Below are positions 8,502-16,508 of a DNA stretch of 31,743 nt, in pieces. Position numbers and translations under genes: made by a program. The notes under the pieces are model-generated. The model saw only the letters and a program-made list of their open reading frames with translations. It searched no databases and had not been told where the DNA came from. The DNA lies in NCBI GenBank assembly GCA_964630665.1, contig CAZVVN010000035.1, positions 1 to 31,743 of the forward strand, written 5' to 3'. Position 1 is the stretch's first letter; each line of letters starts with the position of its first letter. The stretch comes from UBA9619 sp964630665. Its GTDB lineage: Bacteria; Pseudomonadota; Gammaproteobacteria; Arenicellales; UBA868.

Positions 8502-9478
8502 GACCCTTGTGGTCGCTTGGCATCTGCCGCCTCGTAAGCTTCCACGATCCTCTGGACCAGTGGATGACGAACGACGTCCTGCGAACTGAACTCGGTCAGA
8601 CTGACACCTTCGATGGGTGACAGCACGGATCCAGCATGTCTGAGTCCGGACTGCGTACCCTTAGGCAAGTCGACTTGGGTCACATCACCGTTGATAACCA
8701 CTTTTGAACCAAAACCGATACGGGTCAGAAACATTTTCATCTGCCCGATCGTCGTGTTCTGTGCTTCATCGAGAATGACGAATGCCTCATTCAAGGTTCG
8801 CCCTCGCATATAAGCCAGCGGCGCAAGCTCGATGACACCGCGTTCAATCAGTTTGCCAACACGCTCGAACCCCAGCATCTCGTAGAGAGCGTCGTAGAGT
8901 GGTCGCAAGTAGGGATCGACTTTCTGGCCGATATCTCCGGGCAAAAACCCGAGTCGCTCACCTGCCTCGACAGCGGGTCGAGCCAGCACGATGCGCTCGA
9001 CCTCCTTGTCTGCCAGTGCCTGTACGGCACAGGCCACAGCTAAATAAGTCTTTCCCGTTCCGGCCGGGCCGATGCCGAAACTCAGATCATGGGTCAGGAT
9101 GTTCCGCAGATAGGAGCGCTGATGGGCGTTCTTGCCACTGATCGTGGTCCTGCGCAACCGGACAACCACTTCATCCGGGCCAGGCCTGGCACTGTTTTGA
9201 TCATTCGGGATTTGAGACATAGCAAGATGGACCTCGTCCGGTGTCAGCACCTGCCGGTCCTCGGTATCCCGGTAGAGGGCTCGCAGCACAGTTTCTGCCT
9301 GATCGACATCGCTCGATTGACCATCAATACAGAACAAGTGACCACGGTGAGAGATCTTGACACCGAAACGTGCCTCCATCTGCTTGAGGTTCGTGTCGTA
9401 TTCACCGCACAGACCTGCCAGGCGCTGGTTGTCTTCCGGAATAAGGTCGAAAGTTGAGGGCGTTGTGATGTTTTTCAA
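8498..9478 (-). CDS. ybeZ: PhoH-family ATPase YbeZ
   Basis: PhoH-like P-loop ATPase, partner of YbeY in RNA metabolism. The 326-residue protein has an N-terminal RNA-binding-like region (about residues 10-75), Walker A GPAGTGKT and Walker B FVILDEAQNTT, followed by the GFGSKVVINGDVTQVDLPKG segment typical of PhoH. I take the TTG at 9478 as the start. There is no ATG or GTG near the expected N-terminus, and TTG overlaps the miaB stop by four bases (TTGA), suggesting coupled translation at low efficiency. An internal ATG about 33 codons in would cut off conserved sequence. Confidence 0.93.
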   Translation of the reverse strand: MKNITTPSTFDLIPEDNQRLAGLCGEYDTNLKQMEARFGVKISHRGHLFCIDGQSSDVDQAETVLRALYRDTEDRQVLTPDEVHLAMSQIPNDQNSARPGPDEVVVRLRRTTISGKNAHQRSYLRNILTHDLSFGIGPAGTGKTYLAVACAVQALADKEVERIVLARPAVEAGERLGFLPGDIGQKVDPYLRPLYDALYEMLGFERVGKLIERGVIELAPLAYMRGRTLNEAFVILDEAQNTTIGQMKMFLTRIGFGSKVVINGDVTQVDLPKGTQSGLRHAGSVLSPIEGVSLTEFSSQDVVRHPLVQRIVEAYEAADAKRPQGS

Positions 9479-10860
9479 GCCGTCCCATGTACTGCTGTTG
9501 AATCGCCACCCATCATATCAGAGTTCGGGTTTTCATCTAAAACAAGGTCCCCGCGCAGCGAATTGGGCAAAGCCTCGGTGATTTTCACGTTGACGAACCG
9601 GTTTCGGGAATCAGCGACACCGGAGAAGTTAACCACGCGGTTATTGTCTGTCCGGCCGCTCATCTGTGTTGGTTGGCGCCGGGACAGCCCATCAACCAGA
9701 ACCCGCTGGACGGTACCGATCATCTTTGCGCTGATATCCGCAGACATCGAGTTGATGCGCGCCTGAAGTCGTGACAGGCGCGCCTGCTTGACTTCACTGG
9801 GGGTCTCATCGGGCAGCATCGCTGCCGGTGTTCCAGGCCTCGGGCTGTAGACAAAGCTGAAAGACTGGTCGAAACCGGTTCGCTCGATCAACGCCATGGT
9901 CTTTTCAAAATCATCATCAGTCTCGCCCGGAAAACCGATGATAAAATCCGATGACAGTACAAGGTCGCTACGCCGTTGCCGCACACGCTGAACAATGTCC
10001 TCGTACTGGGCCACGCTGTAACCTCTTTTCATTAGCGAAAGAATTCGGTCCGATCCGCTCTGTACCGGAAGATGCAGGTGACTGACAAGTTCCGGAACTT
10101 CCGTGTAGGCATCGATCAGAGTCTGGTCGAAGTCGATAGGGTGCGAAGTTGTGTAACGCAACCGGTCGATACCCTCGATGGCCGCAGCATAACGGACGAG
10201 TTCCGCAAAGGTGATGACCCCGCCGTCATGACGAGCACCCGAGTAGGCATTGACGTTCTGTCCGAGTAACGTGACTTCACGTACCCCCTGTTCTGCCAGT
10301 TCGTAGACCTCGGTAATCACATCATCGAAAGGGCGGCTGAACTCCTCGCCCCGCGTGTAGGGAACAACACAGAAACTACAGTACTTGCTACAGCCTTCCA
10401 TTACCGATACCAGGGCCCTGGCGCCATCTGCCCGGGGCGCAGGCAGACTGTCGAACTTTTCAATTTCTGGAAAACTGACGTCGATAACACCACGCCTGGA
10501 CGACAACAACTGATCGACCATCACCGGCAAACGGTGATAAGTCTGCGGGCCAAACACTAAGTCAACATACGGCGCCCGCTTGAGGATGGCATCTCCCTCC
10601 TGACTCGCAACGCAGCCCCCGACCCCGATCATTAATTCGGGTCGAGTTTCTTTCCACTTGCGCCAGCGGCCGAGCTGGGAGAAGACTTTTTCTTGGGCTT
10701 TTTCACGAACCGAGCAGGTGTTGAGCAATAACATATCCGCGTCGTTCGCATTGTCGGTCGTCACCATACCGTGCGACTCCCCAAGCAGGTGCGCAATTCG
10801 CCTGGAGTCGTAATCATTCATCTGGCAACCGAACGTTTTGATGTATAGTTTTGTAGTCAT
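9475..10860 (-). CDS. miaB: tRNA-2-methylthio-N6-isopentenyladenosine-37 synthase
   Basis: Radical-SAM methylthiotransferase that adds the 2-methylthio group to isopentenyl-A37 of tRNAs reading U-starting codons. The 461-residue protein has the three domains expected. The N-terminal UPF0004 domain carries auxiliary-cluster cysteines 12 (TFGCQMN), 49 (NTCSVRE) and 83 (GVGGCVAS). The radical-SAM core has C157-x3-C161-x2-C164 (CSKYCSFC). The C-terminal TRAM domain is around TVQRVLVDGLSRRQPTQMSG. The protein needs two 4Fe-4S clusters, which fits the SUF operon nearby. It heads the miaB-ybeZ-ybeY-ybeX-lnt run and has a sigma-70-like promoter at 10930-10957. Confidence 0.97.
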   Translation of the reverse strand: MTTKLYIKTFGCQMNDYDSRRIAHLLGESHGMVTTDNANDADMLLLNTCSVREKAQEKVFSQLGRWRKWKETRPELMIGVGGCVASQEGDAILKRAPYVDLVFGPQTYHRLPVMVDQLLSSRRGVIDVSFPEIEKFDSLPAPRADGARALVSVMEGCSKYCSFCVVPYTRGEEFSRPFDDVITEVYELAEQGVREVTLLGQNVNAYSGARHDGGVITFAELVRYAAAIEGIDRLRYTTSHPIDFDQTLIDAYTEVPELVSHLHLPVQSGSDRILSLMKRGYSVAQYEDIVQRVRQRRSDLVLSSDFIIGFPGETDDDFEKTMALIERTGFDQSFSFVYSPRPGTPAAMLPDETPSEVKQARLSRLQARINSMSADISAKMIGTVQRVLVDGLSRRQPTQMSGRTDNNRVVNFSGVADSRNRFVNVKITEALPNSLRGDLVLDENPNSDMMGGDSTAVHGTA

Positions 10861-10929
10861 CGGAATGTTTCTGGGTCTGGCCGTCTGATCAGCGCCTTCT
10901 CATGCGTTGTTTGCTGGGGGGGGTCGCGG

Positions 10930-10957
10930 ATTATCCCCAATTTCGGACCGACTTCAA
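10930..10957 (-). promoter_or_regulatory. Candidate sigma-70 promoter for miaB
   Basis: On the minus strand TTGAAG (10957-10952) and GATAAT (10935-10930) are separated by 16 bp, a fair sigma-70 match. Transcription would start near 10923, about 60 bases before the miaB ATG. The spacer region up to 11043 is otherwise non-coding apart from the plus-strand gene's leader. Confidence 0.5.
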
Positions 10958-10959
10958 AT

Positions 10960-10967
10960 GGGATAAT
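10960..10967 (+). promoter_or_regulatory. Candidate -10 box for the divergent YdjM-like gene
   Basis: The plus strand has GGGATAAT here, an exact inverted copy of ATTATCCC at 10930-10937, which contains the miaB -10 box. GATAAT at 10962-10967 could be the -10 for the plus-strand gene, but I see no good -35 at the right spacing. The arrangement suggests back-to-back promoters; support is weak. Confidence 0.3.
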
Positions 10968-11030
10968 ACTCAAAATCCGGAACCTGACCGAGCCGCGGTG
11001 GTGATTTCTTCCAGTAACCGATATCTTCGC

Positions 11031-11035
11031 GGAGG
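11031..11035 (+). promoter_or_regulatory. Strong ribosome-binding site before an AUA codon
   Basis: GGAGG lies exactly 8 bases before an in-frame ATA at 11044. No ATG, GTG or TTG exists in this frame between the upstream stop at 11002-11004 and the first conserved histidine codon at 11062. The site therefore decides the start of the YdjM-like gene. Confidence 0.6.
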
Positions 11036-11043
11036 ATGGTGAA

Positions 11044-11604
11044 ATAGCTAGCCCGGTCGGACATCTACTGCTGGCTCTGTCTTGCACAGGCCTTCGAGAA
11101 CGATCTGCCGAACCCTGGCCAACCCTCGTCTGGGTCGTAATCGTCACCGCCTGCTGGGCGCCTGACTTTGACTTCGTCCCTGGAATTCTTATCGGCGAGC
11201 CCAACCGGTACCACCATGGAGTCTCACATTCCCTGGTCGGTGCACTGTTGTTCTCAAGCGCCATTGCCCTCAGTCTCAGGAAACTCACAGACAACAGAGT
11301 TGCCCTGGGCCGTATTTCTTTTCTGGCCTATACCAGTCATCTGCTCGGTGACTGGCTGAGCGTTGATACCAGCGTCCCAATCGGCATACCCTTATTTTGG
11401 CCGCTCAACGATAGTTATTTCATCTCACCAGTGTTGATTTTTCAGGACATTCGTCACGGCACCGACGGGACAGGCCTTACTGGATTCCTGATTGACGTGT
11501 TCTCTATCACCAACCTTTCGGCCATCGGTCGGGAACTGGCCATCACTCTGACGGTTCTAGTGGCAGTCGAAACTGTGCGACGCCGAATTGGGCGTGGTCA
11601 CTGA
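11044..11604 (+). CDS. YdjM-like membrane-bound metal-dependent hydrolase, putative AUA start
   Basis: The protein, 186 residues if read from the ATA at 11044, resembles the YdjM/DUF457 family (PF04307) of membrane proteins annotated as metal-dependent hydrolases. Conserved motifs appear in order: GHLLLA near residue 6, PDFDFVPG, RYHHGVSHSLVGALL, and SHLLGDWLS. Together they supply the His and Asp residues of the presumed metal site. Several hydrophobic segments are consistent with an inner-membrane protein. The length is close to the E. coli homologue. The only unusual point is initiation: a good GGAGG precedes ATA and no standard start is available. The ATA may be a true rare start, a recent ATG-to-ATA mutation, or a sequence error. 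The gene is alone on the plus strand, converging on the Rieske gene. Confidence 0.75.
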   Translation: MASPVGHLLLALSCTGLRERSAEPWPTLVWVVIVTACWAPDFDFVPGILIGEPNRYHHGVSHSLVGALLFSSAIALSLRKLTDNRVALGRISFLAYTSHLLGDWLSVDTSVPIGIPLFWPLNDSYFISPVLIFQDIRHGTDGTGLTGFLIDVFSITNLSAIGRELAITLTVLVAVETVRRRIGRGH

Positions 11605-11620
11605 ATCTGTCAGATTTTTG
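11603..11620 (+). terminator. Possible weak intrinsic terminator
   Basis: Immediately after the YdjM-like stop, AATCT and AGATT form a 5-bp stem around a 3-base loop, and the T-rich tract TTTTTG overlaps and follows the right arm. The stem is short and AT-rich, so efficiency is doubtful. It lies in the 76-bp gap between two convergent genes, where a terminator is expected. Confidence 0.35.
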
Positions 11621-11680
11621 TTAGAACAATAGAAGCTTTTCTCTTGGTCGAACTTCAGGCTAGCCACCTGACCGGTACCA

Positions 11681-12001
11681 CTAATCCCAACGGTCATCCC
11701 GAACCCGGATCAGACCTTCCATGATGTCGACGGGGAAGACATGGAGCGTTTCGTAAGCTGGTGGTGCCAGTACTTCCCCCGTGCGAATACTGAACCGCGC
11801 ACCGTGGCGTGGGCACTCAATCACATCACCCAGAATACAGCCAGAAGCGATTTCGGCACCATCATGGGTACAGACGTCCTCAATCGCATAGTACTCACCA
11901 TCCAAGTTGAACAGGGCGACATCTGTACCATCAACCTCAACGACCTTGGTTTCACCGGGTTTGAAATCAACTGTAGTTCCAACGTTGACCCAGTTGCTCA
12001 T
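11681..12001 (-). CDS. Rieske [2Fe-2S] ferredoxin, last gene of the SUF operon
   Basis: A 106-residue soluble Rieske-type ferredoxin. The cluster ligands are visible as C44-T-H46 and C63-x2-H66 (CTHDG, then CPRHGARF), with 16 residues between the two halves. It resembles the small ferredoxin subunits of dioxygenases and NirD-like proteins. It begins 6 bp after the SufT-like stop and ends the SUF operon. It may be an electron donor for cluster assembly or simply a client; this role is inferred only from position. Similar Rieske genes are found at the end of SUF operons in other bacteria. Confidence 0.9.
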   Translation of the reverse strand: MSNWVNVGTTVDFKPGETKVVEVDGTDVALFNLDGEYYAIEDVCTHDGAEIASGCILGDVIECPRHGARFSIRTGEVLAPPAYETLHVFPVDIMEGLIRVRDDRWD

Positions 12002-12007
12002 GAGCGG

Positions 12008-12634
12008 CTACAGCAAGCCGAGTTCCAGGCGACCAGCTTCACCCATTCGATCCATGTCCCAGGGCGGATCCCAAACGAGTTCAAGCTGAACATCCGTGAT
12101 CCCCTCCACGGCCCGGGCAGCACTCTCAACTTCACCTGGCAGACTTTCTGCCACCGGGCAATGCGGTGAGGTCAGAGTCATATCGATCATCGCACCATTG
12201 TTCGAATCAATCTCGACCCGGTAGATCAAGCCGAGGTCGTAGATGTTGAGCGGAATTTCCGGGTCGTAGACTTCTTTGATCGCCGCGATCACCAGGCCGC
12301 GCAGTTCGGGGTCACCACCGCCGCTGACTTTCGGCCCTGAGTCCGCCGGATCTGTCTCAGAGCCCACTGAATCCCCTGCCAATACCGGCGGGACGTTGGG
12401 CTCTGATACTGTGTCGGCTGGCGCAGATCCGATGTTATTGATCGCCGCGGCCTTCCCGGGTGGGCTGACTCCAGTCTGCGACGCGACCTGCCCTTCAGGC
12501 GGGGCGTTAAGCTTGTCGACCTCAGAATGCACAACTGAGTCCTCTGAATGTTGATCTTCCATGTTGTCGTCTACTGGAGTGTCACCGGCCAGGAACTTAT
12601 TGACAAAACTGTCGTAACGCTTCCTGATATCCAT
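12008..12634 (-). CDS. sufT: SufT-like iron-sulfur assembly protein (MIP18/DUF59 family) with long N-terminal extension
   Basis: The C-terminal half (about residues 108-208) is a DUF59/MIP18 domain, seen as VYDPEIPLNIYDLGLIYRV, DMTLTSPHCPVAESLPGEV and ELVWDPPWDMDRM. It contains the conserved DPE and the single cysteine of the SPHCP motif. Proteins of this family help mature Fe-S proteins. The first roughly 105 residues are different: a short basic start (MDIRKRYDSFVNKFLAGD) then a Pro/Ser/Gly/Asp-rich, probably disordered region. Usual SufT proteins are shorter, so this extension is notable. The gene sits 18 bp after sufU and 6 bp before the Rieske gene. Confidence 0.88.
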   Translation of the reverse strand: MDIRKRYDSFVNKFLAGDTPVDDNMEDQHSEDSVVHSEVDKLNAPPEGQVASQTGVSPPGKAAAINNIGSAPADTVSEPNVPPVLAGDSVGSETDPADSGPKVSGGGDPELRGLVIAAIKEVYDPEIPLNIYDLGLIYRVEIDSNNGAMIDMTLTSPHCPVAESLPGEVESAARAVEGITDVQLELVWDPPWDMDRMGEAGRLELGLL

Positions 12635-12652
12635 TTGTTTAACGGTGTCGGG

Positions 12653-13102
12653 TTATTCCGTCGTGGCCGTGTCGCCGGTGTCGTGCAGTGCCGAACGCAC
12701 GGTATGCCAGGCTAGAGTCGCGCATTTGACCCGGCTGGGATATTCCCGAACCCCTGAGAGTGCCTCCAGCTTGGCCAGTTCAAGATCATCTCCAGGATCT
12801 TCGCCTAATGCCAAGCGGTGAAACGCCTCGAAATATTGATCTGCTTGTTTGACCGTCAAGCCCTTCACGGTCTCGGTCATAATCGAGGCCGAGGCAGTCG
12901 AAATTGCACAACCCCGGCCCTCGAAACGCACGTCTTCAACCACACCGTCGTCACTCATCTGCAGTAAAACCACGACCTGGTCACCGCACAACGGGTTGAA
13001 TCCTTCAGCCCGGCGATTTGCCGATGCCAATTCACCGTAATTGCGCGGGCTGCGGTTATGGTCAAAGATGACCGCCTGATAAAGGTCACGCAGATCACTC
13101 AC
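12653..13102 (-). CDS. sufU: SufU-type sulfur acceptor / zinc-dependent scaffold protein
   Basis: A 149-residue member of the IscU/NifU-N family, SufU subgroup. SufU takes persulfide sulfur from SufS and passes it to SufBCD. The metal/sulfur residues are Cys39 and Asp41 (PLCGD), Cys65 (GRGCAIS) and Cys127 (VKCATLAW), closely matching B. subtilis SufU. The insertion between the second and third cysteines, roughly 20 residues longer than in IscU, marks it as SufU. Its start is a GTG at 13102 that overlaps the sufS stop by four bases (GTGA), so SufS and SufU are probably translated together. Confidence 0.95.
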   Translation of the reverse strand: MSDLRDLYQAVIFDHNRSPRNYGELASANRRAEGFNPLCGDQVVVLLQMSDDGVVEDVRFEGRGCAISTASASIMTETVKGLTVKQADQYFEAFHRLALGEDPGDDLELAKLEALSGVREYPSRVKCATLAWHTVRSALHDTGDTATTE

Positions 13103-14358
13103 GTGCGGAACATTTCCCTGGCTTTGTCGATGGCGGCAAACAGTGAATCGATCTCGGCCATGGTGTTGTACAGTGCAAAAGTCGCCCGGGCCGTGGCCGG
13201 CACAGCGTAATGTTCCATGACCGGCATTGCACAGTGATGGCCGGTGCGGATGGCCACACCTTCGTGATCAAGGATCGTACCGAGGTCATGGGCATGTATG
13301 CCCTGCAGCTCGAATGACAGGATGCCGGCTTTCCCGGGTGCATTGCCAAAGACCCGCATCCCGGATACGTGCTCGGTCTGGGCTGTCGCGTAGTCCAGCA
13401 GTTCATGTACATGTGCCGCAATGCGTTCCATGCCCAACTTTGAGACATAATCGACAGCTTCTCCCAATCCGATGGCGCCCGCAATGTGAGGCGTTCCAGC
13501 CTCGAACTTGTAGGGCAGGTCGTTGTAGGTCGAGCCCGAAAATCGGACACTCTTGATCATATCGCCGCCACCCTGCCAGGGTGGCATCGCATCCAGCAAC
13601 GCTTCTCTTCCATATAGCACACCAATGCCGGTCGGACCATAGAGTTTGTGCCCGGAAAATGCATAGAAATCGCAATCCATCGCCATGAGATCGATCGCAC
13701 TGTGGGGCACAGCCTGGGCACCGTCAATCAGAACCACCGCACCGGCCTCGTGCGCTATCCGGATGATTTCGTGTACCGGATTGACAGTCCCCAAGGTGTT
13801 GGAGACATGGGTTAAGGCAACAATACGGGTCTGGCTGGACAGCAGTTCTTTGAATCGGGCCATGAGCAATTCGCCATTGTCATCAAACGGCACAACCTTA
13901 AGTGTGGCACCGGTCTGGCCACACAGCAGCTGCCACGGAACGATGTTGGCATGATGTTCCATCTCGGTCACCAAAACTTCGTCTGATGGCGCCAGCCGTG
14001 ATCGTCCATAACTCTGGGCCACGAGATTAATAGCCTCGGTTGTTCCGCGGGTGAAGACAATTTCCTGAACCGACCTGGCATTGACAAAACTGCGGACTTT
14101 CTCTCGTGCACCCTCGAAAGCGTCGGTTGCCCTTTGACTCAGCGTGTGGACACCACGGTGCACATTGGCGTGATCACAACGCTCGTAGGCCTGGACCGCA
14201 TCGATGACCTGTTCTGGTTTCTGTGAACTGGCACCACTGTCGAGATAAACCAGCGGTCGACCATTGACCTTTTGATGCAGTGCCGGAAAATCTTTTCGAA
14301 CTGACTCGACATCCAGCGGGCACAAGGTTGCGTCGGGAGTGGCCTGTGCTTGGTTCAT
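13099..14358 (-). CDS. sufS: Cysteine desulfurase SufS
   Basis: PLP-dependent group II cysteine desulfurase that removes sulfur from cysteine for Fe-S assembly. From the ATG at 14358 the protein has 419 residues. The PLP lysine is Lys238 (FSGHKLYGPTG), a PLP-stacking His lies in EMEHHANIVPW, and the persulfide cysteine is Cys376 in RTGHHCAMP. The short loop around that cysteine fits group II enzymes that need a SufU or SufE partner; SufU is next in the operon. The frame extends 14 codons upstream, but the ATG at 14358 overlaps the sufD stop by four bases (ATGA) and is the likelier start. Confidence 0.97.
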   Translation of the reverse strand: MNQAQATPDATLCPLDVESVRKDFPALHQKVNGRPLVYLDSGASSQKPEQVIDAVQAYERCDHANVHRGVHTLSQRATDAFEGAREKVRSFVNARSVQEIVFTRGTTEAINLVAQSYGRSRLAPSDEVLVTEMEHHANIVPWQLLCGQTGATLKVVPFDDNGELLMARFKELLSSQTRIVALTHVSNTLGTVNPVHEIIRIAHEAGAVVLIDGAQAVPHSAIDLMAMDCDFYAFSGHKLYGPTGIGVLYGREALLDAMPPWQGGGDMIKSVRFSGSTYNDLPYKFEAGTPHIAGAIGLGEAVDYVSKLGMERIAAHVHELLDYATAQTEHVSGMRVFGNAPGKAGILSFELQGIHAHDLGTILDHEGVAIRTGHHCAMPVMEHYAVPATARATFALYNTMAEIDSLFAAIDKAREMFRT

Positions 14359-15686
14359 GAGATGACTCGATCCATGCTCGAAAGCCGGTCGCTCACACAA
14401 TGATCGAGATACAGTCGAAGGCTTTCCGGCTCGATCCGCTCCAGGATCTCACCTGCAAACGCGTGGGTGAGTATTCCGCGGGCTTGCCTCTCGCCAATTC
14501 CCCGAGAGCGCAGGTAGAAAACCGCTATCTCGTCCAGCTGACCGACCGTCGCACCGTGGTTGCACTTGACATCATCAGCGTATATCTCCAGTTGTGGCTT
14601 GGTGTCCACCTCGGCCTCCCGGGACAACAGGAGGTTCTGGTTGTTCTGTTCGGAGTCGGTCTGCTGCGCGCCAGCTTGGACCGTGATCCGGCCATGAAAG
14701 ACCGCCCGCGATCGGTCATTGAGAATGCCCTTGTACAGCTCACGACTCCTGGCGCCGGGACTGTTGTGGACCACGTGGGTGTGGTTGTCGATGTGGCAAC
14801 GCCCACGAGCAAGATAAAGACCAGCCAGATCGACTGTGGCACCCGAAGCATCCAGATTGACCAGTACGTCGTTCCGCACCAGCGAGCCACCCAACGTCAT
14901 CGAGCAGGCACCGAGCCGGCTGTCACTACCCAGCCTGGCAAACAGACCACCGACGTGGAAACTACGCGAACTCTCATCGGTGATTCGCTGATGTGTCAGC
15001 TGAGCACCTTCTTCGAGGATCACCTCGCTGACTGCGTTAGTCAATGAGCGAGCCTCGACTACAGACAGGTAGCGCTCGATCACGCTGGCGTGGCTGCCTG
15101 GTCGACCGACAATGAGATTACGTGGCATACCCAATCGACCCTCACCAACACAGGCACAGATGAAAACCAGTTCCACCGGCTTGTCCAGCATGATTCCGGG
15201 ACCGATATCCAGATACGCCCCGTCAGCAACAAACGACGAATTCATTGCCGTAAACCCGTGGGGCGAAGTCGGTAGGGCCGAGCCCAAAAGATTTTCTAGC
15301 TTCGCGTTGTCGGCACAGAGGGTCTCTGCCACACTGGCAACGGTCACCCCGGCCGGCAACCCGTCACAGCTCGACAGTTCCCGAACCAGGATACCGTCAG
15401 CAAAGACCAGCCGGTAACTGTTCAGCCCTGGCAGTTGTATGCTTTCAAGGAAATCCTGATCATTCCAGCTAGAAGGCCCCGAGACGGGGTCAAACGTTGA
15501 CCGGGTTATGGGCCGGATGTTGGTGTATTTCCAATCTTCCTGGCGGGTGGTCGGCAGACCGACTCCTTCGAGTAACGATCTGGCTTGATTACGGCGATTA
15601 TCCAGCCACGCGGTACCTACAGCCGGAAGGTTGGCCAACCGCTGGGCGGCAAGATAGTCCTCGGCAGTTGAAACAGCCTGGCTCAT
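14355..15686 (-). CDS. sufD: SufD, Fe-S cluster scaffold subunit
   Basis: SufD pairs with SufB to form the scaffold of the SufBC2D complex. From the ATG at 15686 it has 443 residues. An N-terminal helical part is seen as LPTTRQEDWKYTNIRPI, the family signature. A long beta-helix follows, and near the C-terminus KCNHGATVGQLDEIAVFYLRSRGI includes the His that in E. coli SufD is involved in iron and cluster handling. The frame is open to 15812, but that segment overlaps sufC. The ATG at 15686, four bases after the sufC stop, is the natural start. Confidence 0.96.
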   Translation of the reverse strand: MSQAVSTAEDYLAAQRLANLPAVGTAWLDNRRNQARSLLEGVGLPTTRQEDWKYTNIRPITRSTFDPVSGPSSWNDQDFLESIQLPGLNSYRLVFADGILVRELSSCDGLPAGVTVASVAETLCADNAKLENLLGSALPTSPHGFTAMNSSFVADGAYLDIGPGIMLDKPVELVFICACVGEGRLGMPRNLIVGRPGSHASVIERYLSVVEARSLTNAVSEVILEEGAQLTHQRITDESSRSFHVGGLFARLGSDSRLGACSMTLGGSLVRNDVLVNLDASGATVDLAGLYLARGRCHIDNHTHVVHNSPGARSRELYKGILNDRSRAVFHGRITVQAGAQQTDSEQNNQNLLLSREAEVDTKPQLEIYADDVKCNHGATVGQLDEIAVFYLRSRGIGERQARGILTHAFAGEILERIEPESLRLYLDHCVSDRLSSMDRVIS

Positions 15687-15690
15687 TCTG

Positions 15691-16461
15691 TCACAGCGCC
15701 GCTTCAGCGTTCGGCGAAACCGACTGCTGGACCCAGCCGTATCCGTGTTCTTCCAACTCCAGCGCAAGCTCCTTGCCGCCGGATTTGAGTACCCTGCCAC
15801 CTGCAAGCACATGGACGTGATCGGGAACGATGAAATCCAGCAACCGCTGGTAGTGGGTGACCAGTACGATCGCCCGGTCCTTGCCGCGCAGCCCGTTCAC
15901 ACCTGATGCGACTACTTTTAACGCATCTATGTCCAGGCCAGAATCGGTCTCATCCAGCACTGCCAGACGCGGTTCGAGTAGCGCCATCTGGAGAATTTCG
16001 TTGCGTTTTTTCTCACCGCCTGAAAATCCTACGTTGACCGGCCGGTGTAGAAACTCCTCCTTCATCTCGACCAGCTTGAGCTTTTCCCGAACCAGCTTCA
16101 GAAAGTCTATTGCATCGAGTTCCTCATCACCGCGGTGCTTGCGGATCGCGTTAACCGCAGCCTTGAGCATATAAACGTTGTTGACACCGGGAATTTCAAC
16201 CGGGTATTGAAAAGCAAGAAAAATACCCTGTCGCGCCCGATCTTCCGGCGCCAGTTCCAACAGATCCTGACCTTCGAAAACAACAGAACCGGAGGTAATT
16301 TCGTAACCCGCGCGACCCGCGATGATGTTTGCCAGGGTACTTTTACCGGAACCGTTAGGTCCCATGATCGCGTGGACCTCGCCAGCGTTTACCTGAAGAC
16401 TGAGCCCTTTCAGGATTGGCTCGCCGGCGACCGCAACATTAAGATTTTCGACACTCAGCAC
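15691..16461 (-). CDS. sufC: SufC, ABC-type ATPase of the SUF complex
   Basis: The 256-residue cytoplasmic ATPase drives conformational change in SufBC2D. Walker A is at residues 34-42 (GPNGSGKST). The Q-loop is in FLAFQYPVEIPG, the ABC signature is GFSGGEKKRNEI, and Walker B/D-loop is LAVLDETDSGLDIDAL, with the SufC-typical ETDSGLD. Switch His is in VTHYQRLL. The length is close to the usual 248-260. It starts 47 bp after sufB and its stop is four bases before the sufD ATG. Confidence 0.97.
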   Translation of the reverse strand: MLSVENLNVAVAGEPILKGLSLQVNAGEVHAIMGPNGSGKSTLANIIAGRAGYEITSGSVVFEGQDLLELAPEDRARQGIFLAFQYPVEIPGVNNVYMLKAAVNAIRKHRGDEELDAIDFLKLVREKLKLVEMKEEFLHRPVNVGFSGGEKKRNEILQMALLEPRLAVLDETDSGLDIDALKVVASGVNGLRGKDRAIVLVTHYQRLLDFIVPDHVHVLAGGRVLKSGGKELALELEEHGYGWVQQSVSPNAEAAL

Positions 16462-16508
16462 TTGGTTTTCTCCTACCTTCGATTGGTGATTTCACTGCAC
16501 CTTGACGA

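Noticed and set aside
10857..11294. 145-codon minus-strand frame upstream of miaB, overlapping its start
   Set aside because: The protein has no family features and is rich in Arg/Ser/Pro. Most of it is antisense to the YdjM-like gene, whose frame has clear conserved motifs.
14400..15047. 215-codon plus-strand frame opposite sufD
   Set aside because: Shadow of the real SufD frame; no independent features.
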